Shown here piece after piece: positions 1-8,120 of a stretch of 64,000 nucleotides of DNA. Within the stretch, counting starts at the first letter, position 1; the number at the start of each line of letters is the position of its first letter. A model generated the notes under the pieces. The model saw nothing but the letters and a program-made list of their open reading frames with translations, was not told the origin of the DNA and ran no database searches. The translations under genes were made by a program, and so were the position numbers. The stretch is from positions 1 through 64,000 of the forward strand of contig QIAN01000015.1 in assembly GCA_003225005.1 (NCBI GenBank). Reading direction: 5' to 3'. Origin of the DNA: Acidobacteriota bacterium. GTDB lineage: Bacteria > Acidobacteriota > Terriglobia > Terriglobales > Acidobacteriaceae.

Positions 1-481
1 GGATGCGGTAGAGAATTTCATCGCGGGAATACGTGCTGTCAACACAAAGCGCATCATTTTCTGTCAGACCGGTACGGTGGGTTAGGAGGTCACGGACTAT
101 CAATTCACGGGTCGCGTATGAATCGTAGAGCTGAAATGTTGGAAGGTACTTCAGGACGTGGTCGTCCCACCCAAGCTTGCCCTCATCCACCAGCATGGCC
201 AGCGAGGCTGTTGTAAAACCTTTCGTCACGGAAGCTATGTTGAATATCGTATGCTCATCTACTAGCGCATTATCCCCGAGCTTGCGAACCCCATATCCTT
301 TTGCAAAGACGACAGCGTCATCTTTCACAACCGCAATCGAGAGTCCCGGAATCTCCGCGTCATGCATTGCCCTGACGATGTATTGATCCAGTTCCTGAAA
401 CGAAGGCTGCTGAGCTGCCACAGTTACGCACATAAGCAGCGAGGTCAGACCTGTGATTACAAGAAGAGTCTTTCGTTGCAC
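1..481 (-). CDS. Serine hydrolase, beta-lactamase/DD-peptidase family (C-terminus outside window)
   Basis: Only the first 160 residues or so lie in the window. A hydrophobic leader ending near VAAQQ predicts export to the periplasm. The family nucleophile motif SxxK is visible as S-V-T-K in the segment FNIASVTKGFT, followed by a typical DLLTHRTGL block of class C beta-lactamase-like (PF00144) esterases and peptidases. I chose the GTG start at 481 because GGAGG lies ten bases upstream and no in-frame ATG has a ribosome binding site. The substrate cannot be deduced; family members cleave peptides, esters or beta-lactams. It is transcribed away from the broken DUF262 gene. Confidence 0.8.
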   Translation of the reverse strand, partial: MQRKTLLVITGLTSLLMCVTVAAQQPSFQELDQYIVRAMHDAEIPGLSIAVVKDDAVVFAKGYGVRKLGDNALVDEHTIFNIASVTKGFTTASLAMLVDEGKLGWDDHVLKYLPTFQLYDSYATRELIVRDLLTHRTGLTENDALCVDSTYSRDEILYRI

Positions 482-658
482 CGTTGGTGATCCTCCATTT
501 GCATTTTGCTCGCAGAGACTGATACGAACACCGGAGGTCCAAAGTTCTCACCTTTTCGTGTGGGTGCAAGGAAGGACACAGGCATGTCCGTTGGGGGCAT
601 TATTCGGAGGAAGGTCGCGATTCGGGGCTGTTACAGTTCACGAAATACTGGTGAGCGC

Positions 659-1285
659 CGTGATCTACAAAAACTCCGAATTGCGACCTGATCAAATAGT
701 TACCTACCTCAACGAGGAAAAAATCAATCTTTCTCCGGTATTCCAGCGTGTGGGCGCTGAAGGTTAGGCAGAAACTTGTAAAAAACATTGTCCAAGGGAA
801 GCCGATTCCAGCGATTTTTCTCTACAAGGAACCTGCTGGATCGAAGTATTCATACAACATCCTCGACGGAAAGCAGCGTTTGGAAAGTATTATCCTGTTC
901 GTCGGAAATGAGCGCCCTGACTAGTCAATTCCGGCGTGGAAGAAATACTTTTTCTCTGAAAAGCTACGCAAGGATGTCGGTTTCAAGGTTCAACTCAGTG
1001 GCGGCAAGAGCACATTTGTCGAATTGGACGATGCGGCGATCCGAGAATTGCGCGAGTATTCGATTCCGACGATTGAGATAACGCTAAATGACGAGAGCAC
1101 GCTGGATGACATGATTAGCCTCTTCGTCGATATCAACCAGTATGGAGTGAAGGTCAATCGCTTCGACATTGTTAAAGCAATGGGCAGAAACGATCCATTG
1201 TTGATGGATGTTTTCGCATTAATCGCCGACGAACAGAAGCGCGGCGAAGATATTTTCTACCGTACCAAGCGAACTCCGTTTACGA
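659..1285 (+). pseudogene. Broken DUF262 (GmrSD-type N-terminal domain) gene
   Basis: Three reading-frame pieces add up to a DUF262 protein. The first, up to about 752, ends in NLSPVFQR. After a frame change the next piece reads VWALKVRQKLVKNI and then the diagnostic DGKQRLES motif of DUF262 nucleases. An in-frame TAG near 919 interrupts it, and the rest (ELDDAAIRELREY to QKRGEDIFYRTKRT) follows in the same frame. The coding signal stops near 1285-1300, where a truncated gene on the other strand begins. DUF262 proteins occur in modification-dependent restriction (GmrSD) and related defence systems; this copy cannot make a whole protein. No partner domain such as DUF1524 is visible nearby. Confidence 0.7.
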
Positions 1286-1288
1286 ACA

Positions 1289-1879
1289 TCAGAAATCGCT
1301 GTTGCCGCTCGCGGCCTCGACCACAAGGTTTGGGCGAAACCGTCGAACCTCGAAGCGGCCCTCTGGATATAACGATCGCAGCCTATCGACTATGGCGGTG
1401 GTCAACAGATGTACGACCGCACAGTCGAAGAAAGTGCCTTCGGGCAAACCGAAGTCGGTGACGGTGTCCCGGTGATCGAGCCCTTCGATGTCCGGCCAGT
1501 ACTCCTCAGCGGTGGCCGAGCGCATATCGGGGGCCGCGGATTCAAGCTTCACCTCACGGTGGACGATGTTCGAGACGATCCGATCGATGTCGGGCTGGTC
1601 ACTATGGACAATGGTTCCATCCGGTAAAGTGATGCGAACCGGCGGCACTGCCACCCCGGTTCTTGGAACGTCAGTCAGTGCGGCGCGGCAGTCAAACATC
1701 TGCGGCCACTTCCGCGGATTCTCGGCGCTAGCAACCTTGCCGTCAGCGCTGGCCACGAGCGCGTATGCGGTCAGAGGTTCTCCCATGACGCAGGCAAAAC
1801 TTGGTTCGATCGTTTCTCTCTGCAGATACGGCTGCTCTTCCTCTGCACCTACTACCGCGAGTCGCCGAGGGCCACTCAT
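1289..1879 (-). pseudogene. C-terminally truncated MOSC-domain protein
   Basis: The middle of this 196-residue product matches the MOSC N-terminal barrel and start of the MOSC core (YcbX/MARC type): YALVASADGKVASAENPRKW, and later RRFRPNLVVEA. The family normally continues for another 80-100 residues past RFRPN, including the conserved cysteine that binds the molybdenum cofactor sulfur. Here it stops after SGNSDF, exactly where the broken DUF262 gene ends. The first 35 residues also do not resemble the usual N-terminus. Its ATG overlaps the stop of the upstream DUF427 gene (ATGA-type overlap). I read it as a non-functional fragment left by a rearrangement. Confidence 0.6.
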
Positions 1880-2748
1880 GCCGATTTGCGGCGGGGCAGC
1901 ACTTCGGCGACGGTGAGCTCACGGTCGGCACCGTGTGGAATCACGGCCTGACCTGGCTCAAGGTGAAGCTGTTTGCCATCGAGTTGCACCGAGACAATGT
2001 CAGGCTCGAATGACAAGAAGTTGGAGATGCGACCGACCTCGGGATATGCCTCAGGATACGACCACACCGCTAGAAGTGCGTCACCTACGTTGTAGTAGCT
2101 GCATAGTCCCTTGTAGGGGCAGAAGGTCTGGCGTTCTACCGGAATGAGCGCAGACTCATCAACGTCGGCGCGTGGAACGTACCAGCGCGGCGCGAAGCCG
2201 GACTCATAGAGAACCATGGGCCGCTTGGTCTCCGCAATGGTGCGGTCACGATGGCGGACCACGAGATGACGGGATGTCTGCCGGATATCGATACGGTGGT
2301 AGCTGTCGGCTGCATGGCCCACGATCCGTTCGTCCTCTTCGTAGAAGGCGTCCATAGCCGGCCATGAAAACGCAACTCGTGACCGCAACTGGGTCGCGTA
2401 GGCGGGCAAGTCGATGTGTTGCCATGCTCCTCGGGGCGCGCTCTGCTGGCCCGCCTGAACGACATACCAGGACGTTAGCCCGAGATCGGGATGCCGGGTC
2501 GTATGGTCGGTGCGTTGTAGCGTGTTTGGAGAAACGTCGGTCTCCGGGAAGTAGGCCATCGGATAGTGGCTTGGCTCGAAGAGCAGGAGGACGTTCTCGC
2601 TATCGGCGATCCAGTTTCCGCCGAAGCGCACCCGCATCCGCCGACGCAACGGCTCAACGTACAACAGTCTCTCGGGCAGCGGCTCGGGCACGAGAAATCG
2701 TCCGATCGCTCCTGGTGATAACGGACCTTGCTGCCATGACAGTCCCAT
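1876..2748 (-). CDS. Tandem DUF427-domain protein
   Basis: The 290-residue product contains two DUF427 (NTP_transf_9-like) modules. The second carries the hallmark CPYKGLCSYYNV followed by AVWSYPEAYPEV, and the first has the parallel segments NVLLLFEPSHYPMAYFPE and LGLTSWYVVQAG. The biochemical function of DUF427 is unknown. The start at 2748 is supported by GGAGGAGC seven bases upstream; an upstream extension to 2787 has no such site. It lies just downstream of a MOSC/ferredoxin reductase fusion and overlaps the MOSC fragment, so the three may once have formed one redox-related operon. This is inference from position only. Confidence 0.8.
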   Translation of the reverse strand: MGLSWQQGPLSPGAIGRFLVPEPLPERLLYVEPLRRRMRVRFGGNWIADSENVLLLFEPSHYPMAYFPETDVSPNTLQRTDHTTRHPDLGLTSWYVVQAGQQSAPRGAWQHIDLPAYATQLRSRVAFSWPAMDAFYEEDERIVGHAADSYHRIDIRQTSRHLVVRHRDRTIAETKRPMVLYESGFAPRWYVPRADVDESALIPVERQTFCPYKGLCSYYNVGDALLAVWSYPEAYPEVGRISNFLSFEPDIVSVQLDGKQLHLEPGQAVIPHGADRELTVAEVLPRRKSA

Positions 2749-2783
2749 GATTGCTCCTCCTATAAGGGAATTTCCGAGTTCCG

Positions 2784-4540
2784 TCAAAGATCAAGAGTGA
2801 CATTCGAGTCTGGCTGTGAGCAGCACACCAGCACATTGCCGGGAGTCGGCTTCTCCAGCGGCTCTGGGTCATAACTAATCGATCCGCCAATCAGGCCAGT
2901 CATGCAGGTGTGGCACACTCCAGTCCGACACGACCATCTCACCGGAACGTCGCACGCTTCCGCCAGTTCGAGCAAGCTTTGATATTTAGAATCCCACGCG
3001 GTCGTGATCCCGCTGCGTGCAAAGGACACTGACGGACCAGATCCTGGCGCCCATTCTGGTACATGCGGAGTGTGTTCGACCCGAGCCATACCAGGCGTGA
3101 TCCCCTCAAGAGCACCGAAGACTTCCGTATGCACATTCTCGGTGGGAACACCCCAGTTTCGCAGCCCATCAACCATGTTCTGCAAGAATGCAGATGGGCC
3201 ACACAGATAGAAGTCACTATCCCGTGGCACTTCGATTCTCTCCAGCAAAGCTGTGTCAATGTGCCCAGTAGCATCGAAGTCCATCTCTGGTCTGTCTGTG
3301 GAGGATGACCTGCTGTAGACGATGTAGCTTCGCCCGCGAGAGAGCTGTTTCAGCAGAGAACGAGACTCTTGCGCGAATGGATGTTCACTGCGATTGCGCG
3401 CCGCGTAGATCCACCACACTTGCCGTTCTGATTTGTTGGTAGCAAGCACGTGCAGCATCGACATTACGGGCGTTGCGCCGATGCCTGCGCTGAGCAGAAC
3501 AAGAGGAGTCTCCCCCGAACGTAAAGTGAAGCTTCCTCGCGGTGCACTGACATCTAGCAGATCGCCCTCTCGCACGCGGTTGCACAGAAATGAGCTTCCC
3601 ATCCCATTCGCTTCGCTCTTGACGCTGATGCGGAAGTAATCGACTCCAGGCACGTCAGACAATGAGTAGCTGCGAAGCACCGGCGGCTTGTTCGGATCGA
3701 CGGGCAAACGCAGAACAACAAATTGACCCGGCTGGAAAACAGGAAGAGGTTGTCCGTCGCTCGGAACCAGGACAAAGGAAGTCACGCTATCGCTTTCTCT
3801 CCGGATATGCGCGACTCGCATTTGTTTGAAACCGGGCCATGCTGGAGCTTGCTCCTCATTTGCGAGCCCGGGATTCCCCAAAACGGTTTTTGCACTCGAC
3901 TCTTGTACGAGTATCGTTTGGAAAGAAGACTGCCAACCCTTGCTCAGTGCAGGAATCCGAAGCGCACGTTCCAGTTGTTCGCGAGAGTGTCCTGGCAAAT
4001 ATAGGAAGGCATCTATTTCCGCCACCGTAATCCGTTCAGGACCGTCAGCGATTTTCATGATGTCGTCGTTCGCACCAACTTCTCCCTCCTGCAACACACG
4101 AAAATAAAATCCTGGTCTGTGATGTGCTACGAGCAGGGCGGGCATTCGAGGTTCGTTCATGCGGATGCCGACGCGGTAGCACGTTACTCGCGGTTGTGTC
4201 ACTTCAAACACTGCATTACCAATGCGGTATCGGTCACCGATGCAGACCTCATCATCAGCAAGTCCCTCGACGGTGAAGTTCTCGCCGAACTGTCCGAAAC
4301 CGAAATCACTGCGTCCAAGGAAGTGTTCCAGTAATGGTAGGAATCCATCTGGTAGACGAATACGGCGCGCTGCTCTCCACCGTGGCCGGCGAGATCCGCT
4401 TGCGCATCACCATCAATGTTGAGCTTGCGCACCATGCGCCGCCCCTCGACCGGAGATTTCCAGACCGCGGTTCGCACAGTCTTGCCGTTCCATGTCACAT
4501 CGCGTGGAAGACCGACATTTACTGAAAGCAAGCGGGACAT
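2784..4540 (-). pseudogene. MOSC domain / ferredoxin-NAD reductase / 2Fe-2S fusion, one frameshift
   Basis: Two overlapping frames make one protein of about 585 residues. The N-terminal frame starts at 4540 (MSRLLSVNVGLPRDV) and runs through the YiiM-type MOSC barrel to DSYHYW. The second frame continues with EHFLGRSDFGFGQFGENFTVEGL and the MOSC C-terminal helices. Then follow an FAD-binding barrel with RSYSLSD, an NAD-binding lobe (LLSAGIGATPVMSML, FYLCGPSAFL), and a plant-type 2Fe-2S ferredoxin domain with SCRTGVCHTCM plus a distal cysteine. Adding one G to the GG at 4328-4329 (minus strand) restores TGG-GAA and the full frame, so this is either a single-base deletion or a sequencing error. 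Such fusions are thought to pass electrons from NAD(P)H; the substrate is unknown. Confidence 0.75.
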
Positions 4541-4543
4541 TGG

Positions 4544-4692
4544 CTAAATATCCTTTATTTCTGCTCCATCCATTCGGACAGATGTCCCAGTCATCCATTT
4601 CGCTGCAGGCGATACCATGAATGCGGGCAGGTCGGCGATCTCTTCCGGTCGATCCCTTGGCTTGCTCCGGTAACGATCACAACAGAACTCAC
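4544..4692 (-). pseudogene. Short-chain dehydrogenase with its middle deleted
   Basis: From a GTG start with AGAGGAA upstream, the product begins VSSVVIVTGASQGI, the N-terminal glycine-rich NAD(P)-binding motif of the SDR family. Directly after it, in another frame, comes a typical SDR C-terminus: RPEEIADLPAFMVSPAAKWMTG, then VRMDGAEIKDI and a stop. Only about 50 of some 250 residues remain, and the YxxxK catalytic segment is gone. The gene therefore suffered an internal deletion of roughly 600 bases. It ends four bases before the MOSC/reductase gene. Confidence 0.75.
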
Positions 4693-4715
4693 AAGGTTTC
4701 CTCTTTTGAGTGGGA

Positions 4716-5345
4716 TTAGGCTATGGGACCTGATTTCGTATGTCCTCTGTGCGCATATCGTTCCAGACCCTCTCCCGGAACTTGCGGCCGCAGGTAGATC
4801 AACAGAACGCAGCAGACCAAACCAAAACCGAATAAAGGATGCCAATAGGCTACGCAGGCGGCGGTAATAAAGATCCCTAGCGTGATGAGTGCTCGTACCC
4901 AGGTAAGCCGCCTGGTCTTTGGTGAAACTTCAGTCGTACTCGCTTGAGACAACGCTTCCTGCTGATATCCCAGGAATGCAATATTCACCAGTACGAAAAC
5001 TGCCGCATACACAAGAACCGGGCCTGCGTCGAGTCTTGTGTCTGCAATCCAGGCAGTAGAAAAAGGTATGAGCGATGTCATAAACAGGTGGGCAAAATTC
5101 CACCAGATAAGCCTAGTTGTGGCCTCGTGTGCAAAAAGCAGGAGGCGGTGGTGATTGATCCAAATAATGGCAACAAACAGATAGCTGACGGCGTAACTCA
5201 ATCCAGTGGGCCACAGCGGAAGCAGAGCCGAGAGCTTGGCCTCTGCTGGCGGCTTCAATTCCAGAACCATAATCGTGATAATCACCGCAAAAACCGCATC
5301 CGTGAATGCCACCAGTCGCTCTGTTGAAGTCCGTTCGACGGCCAT
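4716..5345 (-). CDS. TMEM175-like (DUF1211) membrane channel
   Basis: This 209-residue protein begins with RLVAFTDAVFAVIITIMVLEL, the family signature R-x3-F-x-D-x2-F-A in transmembrane helix 1 of TMEM175 proteins. About six hydrophobic helices can be counted, as in bacterial TMEM175, which forms potassium-permeable channels. Residues WINHHRLL in the second helix region are also typical. The ATG at 5345 follows GAGGAGCAGTG. It is intact and sits between a hydrolase gene upstream and a dehydrogenase remnant downstream, all on the same strand. Confidence 0.85.
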   Translation of the reverse strand: MAVERTSTERLVAFTDAVFAVIITIMVLELKPPAEAKLSALLPLWPTGLSYAVSYLFVAIIWINHHRLLLFAHEATTRLIWWNFAHLFMTSLIPFSTAWIADTRLDAGPVLVYAAVFVLVNIAFLGYQQEALSQASTTEVSPKTRRLTWVRALITLGIFITAACVAYWHPLFGFGLVCCVLLIYLRPQVPGEGLERYAHRGHTKSGPIA

Positions 5346-5372
5346 CACTGCTCCTCATTCGCTTTCCTCAGC

Positions 5373-6254
5373 TCAAGCAGCAGAAACCCCACTTGGCACG
5401 GCACTTTGACTGAGAAATTTGCGCATCCGCTCTGCGATGAAACTGTTGAAATCTTCGAGCGCGAAGTGTCCCGTATCAATCAGGTGCAGTTCCGCCTTGG
5501 GAATATCTTTTTGGTAGGCCTTGGCTCCATCAACAGTGAAGAATGGGTCGTTCTTACCCCAAAGAATCAACATCCGCGGTTGCCGCTTGCGAAAATACTC
5601 ATGCCAGCGGTCATAGAGGGTGAGGTTCAACTGATAGTTGTAAAGAAGATCGAGTTGAATCGCGGCGTTCCCCGGACGATCGAGGAAATACTGGTCCAGG
5701 GTGTAAGAATCTGGGCTGATTCGTTCAGGGTCAGCAACACCGTGTGTGTACTGGAAGATCGTCATTTCTTTCGTTAAGAGATTGCGCACAGGCTTCTCCG
5801 TCTCGGAATTGCGATTCGTCCAGAATGGCTTCATGGGGTCGAACGCACCGCCGATTCCTTCCGCGTAGGCATTTCCGTTCTGAACGACAATGCTCTGAAT
5901 GGCGTCTGGATGTTTTGAAGCGATCCGATAGCCGATTGGCGCGCCGTAGTCCTGCACATAGATGCTGAACTGTTTTAAGCCCAGGTTCTTGAACAGTAAA
6001 TCTTCGATATGAGCCGCCAAGTTGTCGAAAGTGTATTCGAAATCGCGCGCGCTCGGGGCGTCGCTGTAACCAAAACCTACGTAGTCGGGAGCAATGATGT
6101 GGAACTTGTCCGCCAATTGTGGGATTAGGCCACGGAACATGTGTGAGGAACTGGGAAACCCGTGGAGAAGTACAACAGTCGGCGAGTCTTTGGAACCGGC
6201 TTCTCGGTAGAAGAGCTTTTGTCCCCTAACGCTGGCGTGATGATAGGCTGTCAT
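5373..6254 (-). CDS. Alpha/beta hydrolase, haloalkane dehalogenase/epoxide hydrolase type
   Basis: The 293-residue protein has the oxyanion segment LLHGFPSSSHMF, the nucleophile elbow VQDYGAPIG with Asp as nucleophile, and the terminal GHFAL histidine. Asp rather than Ser in the elbow points to dehalogenase or epoxide-hydrolase chemistry, through a covalent ester intermediate. No signal peptide is seen, so it is cytoplasmic. GGAGGAATC precedes the ATG at 6254. The substrate cannot be read from sequence. It is one of the few intact genes in this decaying region. Confidence 0.85.
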   Translation of the reverse strand: MTAYHHASVRGQKLFYREAGSKDSPTVVLLHGFPSSSHMFRGLIPQLADKFHIIAPDYVGFGYSDAPSARDFEYTFDNLAAHIEDLLFKNLGLKQFSIYVQDYGAPIGYRIASKHPDAIQSIVVQNGNAYAEGIGGAFDPMKPFWTNRNSETEKPVRNLLTKEMTIFQYTHGVADPERISPDSYTLDQYFLDRPGNAAIQLDLLYNYQLNLTLYDRWHEYFRKRQPRMLILWGKNDPFFTVDGAKAYQKDIPKAELHLIDTGHFALEDFNSFIAERMRKFLSQSAVPSGVSAA

Positions 6255-6265
6255 GATTCCTCCGT

Positions 6266-7554
6266 TCAGTTGTTCAGTGATTTATGCTGCGATGAATGTA
6301 GAGATCGATACTGATCGAGGGACCAGGGAGTTGGACCAATCAGCACGAGCGCGATAAGTTCTTTCCCAGTCCCAGTCTCGCCCAGCACCAGCACGCTAGA
6401 GTCCGTAGGTGCCACCACGCATACAAGATCCAACGCGGCTTTCAAGGCAGGACTGTCTTCGACGATCTCCCCAAACTCGGCGCGAATTTCCTCCTCAAGA
6501 TAGAGTCTTTGTTTCGTCTCTTTATCCTTATCCTTTATCGCCTCCTCGTAGGCTAATGCGTTCTCGACCGCAATCGCCACCTGGGCAGCAACCTGTTCTA
6601 GGAAGGCAACATCATCTTTGGAAAAAGCCCTCTCCGATCTTTTTAGCGCTGCTAAAACGCCTACCACGCCGCTTCTGCCCGTAAGTGGTATATCGCATCC
6701 AGATACCAGACCTTCCGCCATAACGCGTTGATAGAAGGGCCGACCTACCTTGTTGCCAAAACTTTCCGGGTCGTCGCGTACCTCCTCAAAGTGGTTAAAG
6801 TGTTGAGTCTTTCCCGTCCAGAAAGCCTTCCCACAGATCGAACCGTGGATGGGTATGATTGTCCCGTCGGACAAGGAACCGCGTGCCTCAGGGTTGTACA
6901 AAGTGGTGATTCGCAACTCCCCACTATCAGCATCCGGCAAAAGCAAAGCGCAGAAATCACATCGCGTTACGCTCAGTAGGTCCGTAGAAAGCACCTCCAC
7001 CAAACGCGGAAGATCAAGCTTTGAGGTCATGCTGTTTGTAATTTCGAGCAGCAACGCAGTCGGTCACGTTCATGTCTCAATTCGGCTTGAAGACGTTCGC
7101 GTTCGCGCTCGTCTTCGCGTAACTTTTGTTCGGTTTTCTTCAGAGCGTCGATATCCGTGGCAGTTCCGAACCACCTAACGACCCGTCCCGACTCGTCTAA
7201 AAGCGGATCGATCCTACAGAGAAACCAATGGAATACTCCATCGTGGCGGCGAAGCCGCGTCTCAAACTCGCCCGCCTTTCTCGCCTCAACCATCTCTAGC
7301 CAAGTCTCCATCAGCTTCGGCAGGTCCTCAGGATGCACGGCAGCTTGCCAGCCCCAGCCTCGTGCTCCTTCTGAACTGATACCTGTGTAGTCTTGCCACC
7401 GTTGGTTCGAGAAGTCGTTCGGACCATCCGCCAGATTGCTCCAGACTAAAGCCGGAATCGTATCGACGACCTGCCGAAGTGTGGCTTCAGATTTGCGAAT
7501 CTCCTCAAAGTCGGAGCCAAGTGCTTCCTGGGCGACTGCCGAATCTGATTTCAT
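6266..7554 (-). pseudogene. PAS-GAF-sigma54 activator, frameshifted and truncated
   Basis: From the ATG at 7554 (AGGAGG six bases upstream) the product has a PAS domain (VDTIPALVWSN to RVVRWFGTATDIDALKK) and a coiled stretch ending RDRLR. One missing base near 7054 shifts the frame; the other frame continues LLLEITNSMTSKLDLPRLVE with a GAF domain to about 6560. A linker and the AAA+ Walker A motif GETGTGKE follow. Twenty-odd residues later the protein stops, so the GAFTGA loop, Walker B and the helix-turn-helix are absent. Intact homologues (FhlA-like) activate sigma-54 promoters. This copy cannot, and the 3' deletion makes a pure sequencing error unlikely. Confidence 0.75.
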
Positions 7555-7876
7555 CTCGAACCTCCTGCCGGAGCAAACTCTTGCTGAGCGGGGACAACTC
7601 CGGATTGGCCGCCTCCGGACGGCATGACTTTGATGAAGGCGCCGGAAAGTAAGCCGATCACTACGGATCGATTTCAATCGATTCCAGTTTGGAGATCTGC
7701 TCACGCCATTTCGATGTTTCCGTGTCGCATGAGACTCAAGGAGATCAACATTGATTTCAGAGTTGCCATACAGTAATTACCCGAGGCGCCTCCAAGATCG
7801 GCGACTCGCCGTCCACCTGATCCTGTCGAAGTCGCCAATATAATATGAATTCAGTCACGATTGCGTAGCGGGTTCA
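7555..7876. other. Intergenic, no gene recognised
   Basis: About 320 bases upstream of the PAS gene. It should contain the promoter of that minus-strand gene, but I see no convincing -35/-10 pair, hairpin or conserved reading frame. Confidence 0.4.
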
Positions 7877-8077
7877 TCGCATGGGGACAAACCGGGCCTA
7901 CTGGTGGAGGATGCCCAACGGCGATTCGACTTCCAGAATCTTCGCCATGGTCTGGCTGCGTTCCTGGCTCACAGTACTAGAAGAGATCCGAAGACCGTTC
8001 AGATTCTTCTCCGCCACTGTGATGTCAAATTGACGGTCCAGTTTTACAGCCAGTCAAGGTCGCATGGCGGCAGATGA
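7877..8077 (+). pseudogene. Tyrosine recombinase (phage integrase) C-terminal remnant
   Basis: In one frame ending at the TGA at 8075-8077, the sequence reads RFDFQNLRHGLAAFLA, then PKTVQILLRHCDVKLTVQFY and SQS. This matches the catalytic end of tyrosine recombinases: the box II arginine in NLRH (the usual preceding His is Gln here), the LLRH histidine, and the final tyrosine. No N-terminal or core-binding part precedes it, so only about 65 residues remain. It marks former integration activity in this accessory block. It is convergent with the Nramp gene. Confidence 0.7.
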
Positions 8078-8120
8078 GAAATGCTGACTACAATTCTATT
8101 AGAGTTCAGACTGTGAGGGG

